Shown here: positions 18,201 to 26,588 of the stretch, one piece after another | How positions within the stretch are numbered: the stretch's first letter is position 1 | Layout: each line of letters begins with the position of its first letter | Source of the DNA: Caballeronia sordidicola | Lineage (GTDB): Bacteria; Pseudomonadota; Gammaproteobacteria; Burkholderiales; Burkholderiaceae | NCBI RefSeq assembly: GCF_002220365.1 | Contig: NZ_MTHB01000046.1 | Span: forward strand, 124,001 to 188,000 | DNA: 64,000 nt | Direction of reading: 5' to 3' | Program-made: the position numbers and the translations under genes | The notes under the pieces: model-generated | The model's input: only the letters and a program-made list of their open reading frames with translations | What the model was told of the DNA's origin: nothing | Database searches by the model: none

Positions 18201-18242
18201 TGTACTATAGTGCTTGACATGCAACGTGTTGCAAGCTAAGTT
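18201..18242. promoter_or_regulatory. Divergent boxR / boxD-operon promoters with two BoxR-type dyads
   Basis: Plus strand: a perfect -35 TTGACA (18214-18219), 17 bases, then a weak -10 TAAGTT (18237-18242). The spacer holds TGCAACGTGTTGCA (18220-18233), a TGCA-N6-TGCA dyad. Minus strand: a -10 TATAGT (complement of 18204-18209) lies inside a second dyad TGTACTATAGTGCT (18201-18214) that matches the boxC dyad. The arrangement predicts BoxR control of its own gene and of the benzoate-activation operon. Confidence 0.6.
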
Positions 18243-18340
18243 TAATGCACCCAGTACGAAGAAGCTGACCCGTCGCCGCGAATATCTCGGAGATCGGCGC
18301 GGCCAACGGCGAACAGCGCTTTAGCGCGACGGAGATACGC

Positions 18341-18814
18341 ATGTCCCCCAACGAGTTCCAAGGCCTGATTGCGCGCGTGACGGCAAGGATTGCGTCCCGG
18401 CCACTCGATGCAGAGCTTGAATCTTGGCTGAACGCCGAGTATGCGGCAGGCAGTACGGGATATACCGAACTCGCGAGCGCGTGCCGCACGGGCGCCCAGG
18501 AGGGCTGGCTTGCCGAGCGCGAAGCGGCAGGGATCCGTTATGGGCGCATCTTCAAGGCTTTGCCCGACACCCACGGTTTCTCCGTCGATGTCGTGCAGAT
18601 GAACAATATCGCCGGGCCCCACCATGTGCATCCGAACGGCGAGATCGACCTGATCGTGCCGCTGACTGAAGGCGCGACGTTCGACGGCCATGCCGCCGGC
18701 TGGTGCGTGTACGGTCCCGGCAGCGCGCATCGGCCGACAGTCGCTGGAGGTGACGCGCTCGTGCTTTATCTGTTGCCCGAGGGGGCGATCGAATTCACGA
18801 AGCACGCGGGTTGA
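18341..18814 (+). CDS. DUF4863-family cupin-like protein of the box cluster
   Basis: 157 residues. The C-terminal two-thirds look like a small cupin barrel with candidate metal ligands in GPHHVHPNGEIDL and AHRP. The sequence matches the family called DUF4863, which includes 4-hydroxylaminobenzoate lyase (PnbB) and is often found next to box genes; I assign it from memory of that pattern. It is the first gene of the plus-strand operon, 78 bases before boxD, with a ribosome site GGAGAT. Its role in benzoate breakdown is not established. Handling of a reactive intermediate is one possibility (inference). Confidence 0.75.
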   Translation: MSPNEFQGLIARVTARIASRPLDAELESWLNAEYAAGSTGYTELASACRTGAQEGWLAEREAAGIRYGRIFKALPDTHGFSVDVVQMNNIAGPHHVHPNGEIDLIVPLTEGATFDGHAAGWCVYGPGSAHRPTVAGGDALVLYLLPEGAIEFTKHAG

Positions 18815-18892
18815 GCGGATGCGTCGATTCACATTGGATCATCCCATCGACTCATCAGATCAAATCAAGCAACGACCACGAAGGGCTTTTGA

Positions 18893-20488
18893 ATGGCCGA
18901 ACTATTAAGAAACTACGTCGCGGGCGAATGGGTCGCGGGCAACGGCGGCGCAACGACGCTCACCGACCCGGTCACGGGAGAAGCGCTGGTCCGCGTTTGC
19001 AGCGATGGCCTCAATCTGCGCGCGGCCTTTGACTACGCGCGCACCACCGGCGGCGCGGCATTGCGCGGCTTGACCTACGCCGCTCGTTCCGCGCTGCTTT
19101 CGGAAGTCGCGAAGCTGCTGCAAGCACGACGCGATGACTACTACGCCATTTCGCTTGCGAATTCGGGAACAACGAAGAACGATTCGGCAGTCGACATCGA
19201 CGGCGGCATTTTCACGCTTTCTTATTACGCGAAACTGGGCGCCACGCTGGGCGACGTGCACGCGTTACGCGACGGCACACCCGCGAGTCTTGGCAAAGAC
19301 CGGAGTTTCCAGTCGCAACATGTGCTCACGCCCACGCGAGGCGTCGCGCTCTTTATCAACGCGTTCAACTTTCCGTCCTGGGGTCTGTGGGAGAAAGCTG
19401 CGCCCGCGCTGCTCTCGGGGGTGCCGGTCATCGTCAAGCCCGCTACCGCGACAGCGTGGCTGACGCAACGCATGGTGGCCGATGTCGTCGATGCGGGCAT
19501 CTTGCCCGCCGGCGCGTTATCCGTGATCTGCGGCAGTTCGGCGGGCCTGCTCGACCAGATCGAAACGTTCGATGTCGTGTCGTTCACCGGCTCCGCCGCG
19601 ACCGCCGCGATGCTGCGCGCCCACCCCGCGTTCGTCGCGCGCGGCGCCCGGCTCAACGTGGAAGCTGACAGCCTCAACAGCGCCATCCTCGCAGCCGATG
19701 CGGCTCCCGGCACCGCCGCGTTCGACTTGTTCATCAAGGAAGTCGTGCGCGAGATGACCGTCAAGTCAGGCCAGAAATGCACGGCCATCCGGCGCGCGTT
19801 CGTGCCGAAACAGCATCTGGGCGCGGCGGCCGACGCGCTGAGCGCGAAGCTCTCAGGCGTGAGCGTGGGCAACCCGCGCAACGAGTCCGTGCGCATGGGT
19901 TCGCTTGTCAGCCGCGAACAATACGATGCGGTTCGTGCCGGCATCGCATCTTTGCGCGAAGAAGCGCGCCTCGCGTTCGACGGTTCGCAGGTTCAGCTAG
20001 TCGATGCCGATCCGGCTATTGCGGCCTGTATCGCGCCGCATCTTTTCGTGATCGACGACGCAAGCGGCGCGGTACGTGTCCACGATGTCGAAGTGTTCGG
20101 TCCCGTGGCAACACTATGTGGTTATGAAGTCACGGCAGGTGACGCGCTGCTCGAAGAATCTCAGGCAGTTGAACTCGCGCGGCGCGGCCAGGGCTCGCTG
20201 GTCGCTTCGGTGTATTCGAACGACGACGCGCGCCTTGCTCGCATTGCGCTGGAACTCGCCGATACGCACGGTCGCGTCCATGCCATCTCGCCCTCGGTCG
20301 CGCAGAGTCAGACGGGTCACGGCAACGTCATGCCGATGTCACTGCACGGCGGTCCCGGACGCGCCGGAGGGGGTGAGGAACTCGGCGGAGTTCGCGCCCT
20401 GAATTTTTATCATCGACGCGCGGCAATCCAGGGACCCGCCGCTTCTATCGAAGCGCTTACGGAATCGACTGGCAAGGTCGAAATTTGA
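18893..20488 (+). CDS. boxD: 3,4-dehydroadipyl-CoA semialdehyde dehydrogenase BoxD
   Basis: 531 residues, an aldehyde dehydrogenase of the PaaZ-N/BoxD type. It oxidises the ring-cleavage product made by BoxC to 3,4-dehydroadipyl-CoA, using NADP+. The catalytic cysteine is Cys296 (SGQKCTAIRR) and the general base is Glu257 (NVEADSLN). The substrate-loop block NAFNFPSWGLWEKAAPALL and the cofactor block FTGSAATA are also seen. It is second in the plus-strand operon. Length is typical and there are no anomalies. Confidence 0.94.
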   Translation: MAELLRNYVAGEWVAGNGGATTLTDPVTGEALVRVCSDGLNLRAAFDYARTTGGAALRGLTYAARSALLSEVAKLLQARRDDYYAISLANSGTTKNDSAVDIDGGIFTLSYYAKLGATLGDVHALRDGTPASLGKDRSFQSQHVLTPTRGVALFINAFNFPSWGLWEKAAPALLSGVPVIVKPATATAWLTQRMVADVVDAGILPAGALSVICGSSAGLLDQIETFDVVSFTGSAATAAMLRAHPAFVARGARLNVEADSLNSAILAADAAPGTAAFDLFIKEVVREMTVKSGQKCTAIRRAFVPKQHLGAAADALSAKLSGVSVGNPRNESVRMGSLVSREQYDAVRAGIASLREEARLAFDGSQVQLVDADPAIAACIAPHLFVIDDASGAVRVHDVEVFGPVATLCGYEVTAGDALLEESQAVELARRGQGSLVASVYSNDDARLARIALELADTHGRVHAISPSVAQSQTGHGNVMPMSLHGGPGRAGGGEELGGVRALNFYHRRAAIQGPAASIEALTESTGKVEI

Positions 20489-20630
20489 AGCAACGCGCCG
20501 ATACATACAGTGGCCGGCGTTCACCGCTTCACCGGCTCGAGATGATCTGTGCATCGAACAAAACCGAACGCATGGCGCACGGCACCCGGCCGGCGCATAG
20601 GCGTCGCCCCATTATCAGGAAGGAGACACC

Positions 20631-22232
20631 ATGGACGCCATCATTGCGCCGCCCGCGACCGCCGGACAACCGGCCGCAGACGCGCCGCCGGTCAAACTCA
20701 ACTTCGCAGCGCATCTGTTCGCATTGAACGAAGTGCGGGCGCAAAAAGTTGCGTACATAGACGATGACGGACCCACCACGTATGGCGAATTAGCGGATCG
20801 GGCGCGCCGGTTTGCTGCGGTGCTGAACGCGCTGGGCGTTCATCCCGAGGAGCGCATCCTGCTGGTCATGCTGGATAGCGTGGACCTGCCTGCCGCGTTC
20901 CTCGGTGCGTTATATGCGGGCGTCGTGCCCGTTGCCGCGAACACCTTGCTGACGCCGGCGGACTACGCGTACATGCTCGATCACAGCCGGGCCCGCGCGG
21001 TCATTGCGTCGGGGCCGCTACTGCCAACTATCGCGCAAGCACTCGCCGATACGTCCAATGAAGGTTGCGCGTTGATTGTTTCTCACGCGCAAGACGACAA
21101 TCTCCCGGGCGAACGCGTCTTCAGGCGTCTGTTGGCCGATGCAGAACCACAGCGCATGCCCTTCGTAAGCAATGCAGATGGAATCGCGTTCTGGTTGTAT
21201 TCATCGGGCTCGACGGGCAAGCCTAAAGGTGCCGTCCATACGCACGCGAACTTGTACTGGACCGCGGAACTCTATGCGAAGCAAGTGCTGGGGATCCGCG
21301 AAGACGATATCGTCTTTTCAGCGGCCAAGCTGTTCTTCGCATATGGATTGGGCAATGCACTGACCTTCCCGCTTTCGGTCGGCGCGACAACGGTGCTCAT
21401 GGCAGAGCGGCCCACGCCAGCTGCCGTCTTCGCACGCCTCACGCAATACAAGCCGACCATTTTCTGCGGCGTGCCTACGCTCTACGCGAACATGCTTGCT
21501 TCGCCCGCCATGCCGGCACGCGCCGATCTCCGCTTGCGGATGTGCACGTCAGCGGGAGAAGCGCTGCCGCGCGAGATCGGCGAGCATTTTGCGGCCCATG
21601 CGGGCTGCGAGATTCTCGACGGTATCGGCTCTACAGAAATGCTGCACATCTTCTTGTCGAATCGGGCGGGTCATGTCGCGTATGGGACGACCGGCACGGC
21701 CGTGCCCGGGTATGAAGTCGAACTGCGCGACGAGAACGGCCATCCGGTGCCAGACGGCGAGATCGGCGACCTGTACATCAGGGGCCCAAGCGCCGCCCTC
21801 ATGTACTGGTGCAACCGCGAGAAATCCCGGGCAACGTTTCTTGGCGACTGGCTCAGGAGCGGCGACAAATATCGTCGATTAACCGATGGGAACTACGTCT
21901 ACGAGGGCCGCGGCGACGACATGCTGAAGGTAAGCGGCCAGTTTGTGTCGCCTGTCGAAGTCGAGATGGTCCTGCTGCAGCACCACGACGTTCTCGAAGC
22001 TGCAGTTGTCGGTATTACCCGCGACGGCCTCGTCAAAACGCGTGCGTTCGTGGTGGTCAAACCAGGTGTAGCGGCAACGGACGAACTCGCCGCGGAACTC
22101 AAGGCGTTCGTCAAGGCCAGGATGGCGCCTCACAAATACCCGCGCGAGATCCTGTTCGCTGACGACCTGCCGAAAACCGCGACTGGTAAAATCCAAAGGT
22201 TTAAATTACGCGAACCAGCTCTCGATGCCTGA
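20631..22232 (+). CDS. bclA: Benzoate-CoA ligase
   Basis: 533 residues, an acyl-adenylate-forming enzyme that makes benzoyl-CoA from benzoate, ATP and CoA, the entry step of the box pathway. The P-loop YSSGSTGKPKG lies at 190-200, the A5-like block DGIGSTEMLH is in the centre, the hinge region reads RGDDMLKVSGQFVSP, and the catalytic Lys is K520 (TATGKIQR). The N-terminus (LNFAAHLFALNEVRAQKVAYIDDDG) is characteristic of benzoate-CoA ligases rather than other acyl-CoA ligases. A strong ribosome site (AAGGAGA) precedes the ATG. The 142-base gap after boxD holds no gene. Confidence 0.94.
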   Translation: MDAIIAPPATAGQPAADAPPVKLNFAAHLFALNEVRAQKVAYIDDDGPTTYGELADRARRFAAVLNALGVHPEERILLVMLDSVDLPAAFLGALYAGVVPVAANTLLTPADYAYMLDHSRARAVIASGPLLPTIAQALADTSNEGCALIVSHAQDDNLPGERVFRRLLADAEPQRMPFVSNADGIAFWLYSSGSTGKPKGAVHTHANLYWTAELYAKQVLGIREDDIVFSAAKLFFAYGLGNALTFPLSVGATTVLMAERPTPAAVFARLTQYKPTIFCGVPTLYANMLASPAMPARADLRLRMCTSAGEALPREIGEHFAAHAGCEILDGIGSTEMLHIFLSNRAGHVAYGTTGTAVPGYEVELRDENGHPVPDGEIGDLYIRGPSAALMYWCNREKSRATFLGDWLRSGDKYRRLTDGNYVYEGRGDDMLKVSGQFVSPVEVEMVLLQHHDVLEAAVVGITRDGLVKTRAFVVVKPGVAATDELAAELKAFVKARMAPHKYPREILFADDLPKTATGKIQRFKLREPALDA

Positions 22233-22262
22233 ACGTTCCCCTCCATTGCCTGGCTGCGAGTC

Positions 22263-23126
22263 ATGGACCGATTAGACCAGCACACCCCTGCAATCCGCCT
22301 GGCTCATCTGCCCGCAACGCGCGACCGGGAATCGCTTCGTCTCGAGTATCAATGGTTGAATGCCGACCAGCCCGATGCGCCGGTCGCCGTGTTCTTGCAC
22401 GAAGGGCTCGGCTCCATTGCCATGTGGAAGGATTGGCCGCATAAGCTCTGCGAACAACTGGGGTTCCGTGGCCTCGTCTTTTCTCGACCGGGTTATGGCG
22501 GCTCGACCCCGCGTGCAGCTGACGTGAAATGGCCGGTCGATTTCATGCAACGGCAGGCTCACGACGTTCTGCCGGCATTGCTCGACGTCCTTGGCATCGA
22601 CAGCGCAGAACGAGCGCGGATGTGGGTCATCGGCCATAGCGACGGCGGTTCTATCGCGTTGCTTTATGCGGCGGCTTTCCCGGATGCGCTGGGTGGTGTG
22701 ATTACGATTGCGCCGCATGTATTCGTTGAAGATGTGTCCGTCAAGGCGATCTCGGCGGCAACCGCTTTATACGAGCAAGGCGATTTGCGGGCCAGGCTGT
22801 CGCGTTATCACGCCGATGTCGATTCAGCTTTCTACGGGTGGAACGATATCTGGTTGAGTTCGGAATTCAGGCACTGGAACATCACGGACCTGTTGTCTTC
22901 CATCCGCTGCCCTCTGCTCGCCGTGCAAGGCCATGACGACGAGTACGGAACGATGGCGCAGATCGACGCCATTGCGTCGCACCTGCCGCACGCACAGCTC
23001 GCCAAGCTGCCAGCATGCGGACATTCTCCACCCCGCCAGTGCCCCGCCGTGCTCGATGCCGCCATCGGGGCATTCGTCTGGCGCGTCAGGAGTACCCGAA
23101 GCTCGGGCACGAACCAGGAGCGCTGA
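22263..23126 (+). CDS. Alpha/beta hydrolase of the box operon
   Basis: 287 residues with an alpha/beta-hydrolase fold. The nucleophile is the Ser in GHSDGGS (about residue 124), the acid is probably an Asp in AVQGHDDEYG, and the His is in PACGHSPP. The oxyanion region is FLHEGLGS. It begins 31 bases after the ligase gene and so is cotranscribed. Hydrolases at this place in box clusters are thought to cut a CoA thioester or a lactone side-product, but the substrate is not proven. The C-terminal 15 residues are Arg/Ser-rich and probably disordered. Confidence 0.85.
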   Translation: MDRLDQHTPAIRLAHLPATRDRESLRLEYQWLNADQPDAPVAVFLHEGLGSIAMWKDWPHKLCEQLGFRGLVFSRPGYGGSTPRAADVKWPVDFMQRQAHDVLPALLDVLGIDSAERARMWVIGHSDGGSIALLYAAAFPDALGGVITIAPHVFVEDVSVKAISAATALYEQGDLRARLSRYHADVDSAFYGWNDIWLSSEFRHWNITDLLSSIRCPLLAVQGHDDEYGTMAQIDAIASHLPHAQLAKLPACGHSPPRQCPAVLDAAIGAFVWRVRSTRSSGTNQER

Positions 23127-23210
23127 AGGACGCGACGCGCCGACTTGGGAAGACCAAAATATCGATACAATCGGTCACCCCCAACCACCCTTCGCTTCCT
23201 TTCAAATTGC

Positions 23211-24461
23211 ATGACTGGTTCCTCGCTGCTCAAACCAAAGGTTTCACCCAGTCTGCGTTGGCTCACCCTGTGGGGACCGGGCCTGCTCGTCATGCTCGCC
23301 GACTGCGACGCCGGTAACGTGGTGACAGCGGCTCAGAGCGGCGCGCAATGGGGAGCGCAACTACTGCTGGTTCTGCTTGCGCTCATCCCCCTGCTGTATA
23401 TGGTTCAGGAACTCACCGTGCGCCTGGGTATTTTCACCGGGCAAGGTCATGGCGAGCTCGTTCGCTCGAACTTCGGTCCCGCATGGGCGTGGGTCTCGGC
23501 AGTCGGGTTAGGCGTCGCCGTGCTCGGCTCGCTGGTGACCGAGTTCACTGGAGTGGCCGGCATAGGAGAAATGTTCGGCGTCTCGCGGTCCGTCACGTTG
23601 CCGCTCGCCGCCGCGTTCCTGGTGGGCATTGTGTTCACCGGCTCGCATAAACGCGTGGACAAGTTCGCCATCGTCATTGGCGCTTTCGAACTGTCCTTCT
23701 TCGCGCTCGCCTGGCATGCCCACCCGGACATTCCCGGCATGTTCCGCCAGATGACTCCGCTTCCGCTCTCCGACCATCATTACGGTTATCTCGCGGCTGC
23801 ATTGATTGGTGCGACCTTCAATCCCTGGATGATCTTCTACCAGCAGGCCGCGGTCGCCGATAAAAAGCTGGGCCCCCAAGACTATTGCGCAGCCCGGATC
23901 GAAACCGCGGCCGGTGCGCTTCTCACCCAGTTGCTCACGGCAGCGGTGCTTGTCGCGGTTGCGGCAACGCTGTCGAGAGACGGTCAGCAACACTCTTTTC
24001 AAAGCGTAGGTGAAATCAGCGATGTCCTCACCATGGCCGTAGGACCGCGCGCCGGACGTTTGCTGTTCAGCGCGGGTGTGCTCGGGGCATCGATGGTCGC
24101 GGCCATTGTCTGCTCGCTGTCGCTGGCGTGGGGGCTGGGTGAAGTGGCGGGATACAAGCGCTCACTTGAAGACCGGCCCGGGAGTGCGCCATGGTTCTAT
24201 GGGGTGTATGTGGCTTCGGTCGTTGGCAGCGCGACCATCGTGTGGCTGGCGCCCAACCTCATTTCGCTGAACGTCGCCGAGCAGGTCGTCAACGCGCTGA
24301 TGCTGCCGCTGGTGGTGGGTTTGCTGATCGCGCTCAGCGTGACCGCGCTGCCGCCTCAGCACCGGCCCCGCGGCGCCTACCTATGGCTTGTGTGCAGCAT
24401 TGCCGCGGCAGTCTCCGCGGCCGGTGTCCTGGGTGCGGGCCTAAGCTTTTTCTCCCGATAA
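23211..24461 (+). CDS. NRAMP-family divalent metal transporter with altered metal site
   Basis: 416 residues from ATG 23211, with about 11 predicted membrane helices. Helix 1 carries GPGLLVMLADCDAGN: the NRAMP motif DPGN reads DAGN here (Asp33-Asn36). Helix 6 carries ATFNPWMIFYQQ, where transition-metal NRAMPs have AxxMPH. The metal-binding Met is Asn204 and the His is Trp206. Loss of that Met is known from NRAMP-related transporters that prefer magnesium, so specificity may differ from MntH (inference). It follows the hydrolase gene by 84 bases and may be read through from the box operon. A link to iron supply for BoxA/BoxB would be attractive but does not fit the altered site well. Confidence 0.85.
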   Translation: MTGSSLLKPKVSPSLRWLTLWGPGLLVMLADCDAGNVVTAAQSGAQWGAQLLLVLLALIPLLYMVQELTVRLGIFTGQGHGELVRSNFGPAWAWVSAVGLGVAVLGSLVTEFTGVAGIGEMFGVSRSVTLPLAAAFLVGIVFTGSHKRVDKFAIVIGAFELSFFALAWHAHPDIPGMFRQMTPLPLSDHHYGYLAAALIGATFNPWMIFYQQAAVADKKLGPQDYCAARIETAAGALLTQLLTAAVLVAVAATLSRDGQQHSFQSVGEISDVLTMAVGPRAGRLLFSAGVLGASMVAAIVCSLSLAWGLGEVAGYKRSLEDRPGSAPWFYGVYVASVVGSATIVWLAPNLISLNVAEQVVNALMLPLVVGLLIALSVTALPPQHRPRGAYLWLVCSIAAAVSAAGVLGAGLSFFSR

Positions 24462-24470
24462 GCGCCTCCG

Positions 24471-24668
24471 CTACCCCGCATTGATCCCGCTTCCGCTTGC
24501 AGCGCCACGTGCCTTAGGTGGCGCGGGCGTCGGTATTGAATGCCGGTCCATGTCCTTGCAGTCCGTCAAAACGACCATTTGAAAAGTTTCACCGTCTTCC
24601 ATCGGGTAATCACTCGAAATATATTTGATCGCGTGCGCATCCGTCTCGCGGTCAGCATGCGTATCCAA
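24471..24668 (-). CDS. Possible small hypothetical protein, TTG start
   Basis: 65 codons with coding-like composition: an acidic polar N-terminus (HADRETDAHAIKYISSDYPMEDGETFQ) and a Pro/Ala/Gly-rich end. No ATG exists in frame; the only start candidates are TTG at 24668 or a CTG further upstream. No ribosome site is evident. A 7-bp hairpin GCGCCAC/GTGGCGC lies inside it at 24502-24524. It could equally be non-coding. Confidence 0.25.
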   Translation of the reverse strand: MDTHADRETDAHAIKYISSDYPMEDGETFQMVVLTDCKDMDRHSIPTPAPPKARGAASGSGINAG

Positions 24669-24863
24669 CCGTACGTGACATGAGAGGCGCCGGATCAGCC
24701 CTGCTGCTCCGCGTCATGCTTCGTCACGAGTTCGTGATTCACGTTTGACACAGGCAGCTCGCCTGGCGCCTCGTCGTCTGTTGTCCGCTGCTTTTCCGTC
24801 TCTGGCTTTCATCGGGCGCAGTCGCCGTATCGGTTAGTTCACAGAACGGTTCAAGGAGATATC

Positions 24864-25835
24864 ATGTCAGAAGATTCAAAGGTCATGGATGTACTCGTGC
24901 AGCGCGCCGACAAGCTGGCGAAACGCAGACAGTTTTTCAGAAGCGCAGGCGGTGTCGGTCTTGGACTTATCGGCGGCACGATCCTTGGCGCATGCGGCGG
25001 CGGCTCCTCGGGTGCATCGGCGCAAAGCAGTGGCCCGACCGATCCGGAAATACTCAACTTCGCACTCAACCTCGAGTATCTCGAAGCAACCTTCTATGCG
25101 TATGCGACTACCGGCGCGGGCCTTCCAGCCAGCCTGATGAGCGGTGCGGGTACCCCGGGGACCGTCATTCCGGGCCATGCGGTGACCTTCTCCGACCCCG
25201 TGGTCCAGGCATATGCAAACGAGATCGCCAAAGACGAGCTCGAACATGTTACGTTCCTGCGCACGGCGCTGGGTGCATCGGCCGTAGCCATGCCGGCCCT
25301 CGACGTGGGGTACCAGAGCCCGACCGGCGCGTTCTCCAAGGCGGCGCAGGCAGCCGGACTCGTTCCTGCGGGCACGGCCTTCGACCCGTATCTGAACGAC
25401 GAAACCTTCCTGCTTGCTGCCTTCATTTTTGAAGACGTCGGTGTGACGGCCTATAAGGGCGCAGCCCCGCTGATCACGAACAAGACCTATTTGTCAGCTG
25501 CCGCGGGCATTCTCGCCGCCGAGGCATATCACGCCGGTCTTGTACGCACGGTGCTGTATGCAAAAGGCATTGCCACCCCGTCGCTCGGCCTCATTGCATC
25601 AGCCAACGCAATCTCTGCTGCACGCAATGCGCTCGACAACGTGGGTAACGATGACCAGGGCATTTCCGGAGCAACGGCGGGCAGCTCGAACATCGTGCCG
25701 CTCGATTCGAACGGCCTCGCGTTCAGCCGCAATTACCCGAATGTCCTGAACATCGTCTACCTGAACAGTGCGGCAGTCACGCAGGGCGGCTTCTTCCCGG
25801 CAGGGGTCAACGGCGATCTGCACATGAGCGCCTGA
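24864..25835 (+). CDS. Ferritin-like domain lipoprotein
   Basis: 323 residues. The N-terminus is charged with KRRQFFRSAG (a twin-arginine-like start), then a hydrophobic segment and a lipobox-like GACG at about residues 42-45. It is thus exported and possibly lipid-anchored. The body (about 60-250) is a four-helix ferritin_2-type domain with ligand candidates in NLEYLEATFY, KDELEHVTFLR, FEDVGVTAYKG and AAEAYHAGLV, the same pattern as plant desiccation-related Pcc13-62 proteins. The role may be metal or oxidative-stress related in the periplasm. A strong ribosome site (AAGGAGATATC) precedes it, and it has its own terminator. Confidence 0.88.
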   Translation: MSEDSKVMDVLVQRADKLAKRRQFFRSAGGVGLGLIGGTILGACGGGSSGASAQSSGPTDPEILNFALNLEYLEATFYAYATTGAGLPASLMSGAGTPGTVIPGHAVTFSDPVVQAYANEIAKDELEHVTFLRTALGASAVAMPALDVGYQSPTGAFSKAAQAAGLVPAGTAFDPYLNDETFLLAAFIFEDVGVTAYKGAAPLITNKTYLSAAAGILAAEAYHAGLVRTVLYAKGIATPSLGLIASANAISAARNALDNVGNDDQGISGATAGSSNIVPLDSNGLAFSRNYPNVLNIVYLNSAAVTQGGFFPAGVNGDLHMSA

Positions 25836-25860
25836 TCGCAAGGGGCGACCTCCTGTCTTC

Positions 25861-25907
25861 GCCGCGCTGGTTTCTACCGCTTGTGGTGGAAACCAGCGCG
25901 GCTTTTT
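25861..25907 (+). terminator. Strong rho-independent terminator
   Basis: A 14-bp perfect stem GCCGCGCTGGTTTC / GAAACCAGCGCGGC, extendable by four more pairs, is followed by TTTTT. It closes the ferritin-like gene. Confidence 0.92.
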
Positions 25908-26588
25908 AATGTGCCTCGATGATTAAAATGAAGACTCCGAAAAATACAGCATAACTAAGTTTTTTTGCTCGACATGGCACGGAATCAAACCATGCCATGA
26001 GTGAAGCCCAGGCGACCCTCGCCATGGCGCTATGGCAACGCGCGCGCTGCCCACCAGAGCTATGCCGGCGAAACCGCGTTCAGCCATCCCCCGGGCGTCC
26101 GTAAGGGAAACGAAATATTCCTATTGCGCTTCAGCCTTCAAACAGCCGACAAGCACCTTCATACACACAAGCATTAAGCAGACGCTGACCTGAACCCAGG
26201 CACTCCGCTGTGGCGCTCACACGCACGGGATCTTCGACATAGGACCGTTATAACCCCAGGCCGCCCAGAAAAAACGGACAAGTTACGCCTGCGCGGTTGT
26301 GCCTCAAACACGGTTTGTAGTAGTGTCGGGCCGTCCAGAAAGAACGGTCGAAATTACCCGGACAAATCGCGTCCGGACTAGTCGCGCGCACGCTGTCGCT
26401 TTGCCGGATGCCCTAGCAGTCAAAGACGATCAAAGCTTACAGTTCACGTTTTTAGCACGGCTTGGTCGCGTGCCGATGCATTCGTCAACCTGCATCGGTG
26501 AATCAATGCATGGCGGCAGTCAATGCTCGAAGCTCGAAGCTCGAAGGGCACGCCGTCATGTTTTCAAGCATAGCTGTTCGGAGAATAT
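25908..26588 (+). other. Long leader region of the ABC operon with paired dyad repeats
   Basis: 680 bases without a convincing gene. Near 25973-25999 there is an inverted repeat CATGGCA/TGCCATG. Two imperfect direct repeats of about 28 bases occur at 26259-26286 and 26329-26357. Each holds a small dyad around CCAGAAA (CCGTCCAGAAAGAACGG in the second). At about 26524-26545 the 7-mer GCTCGAA is repeated. The paired dyads could be operator sites for the downstream transporter genes. Confidence 0.45.
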
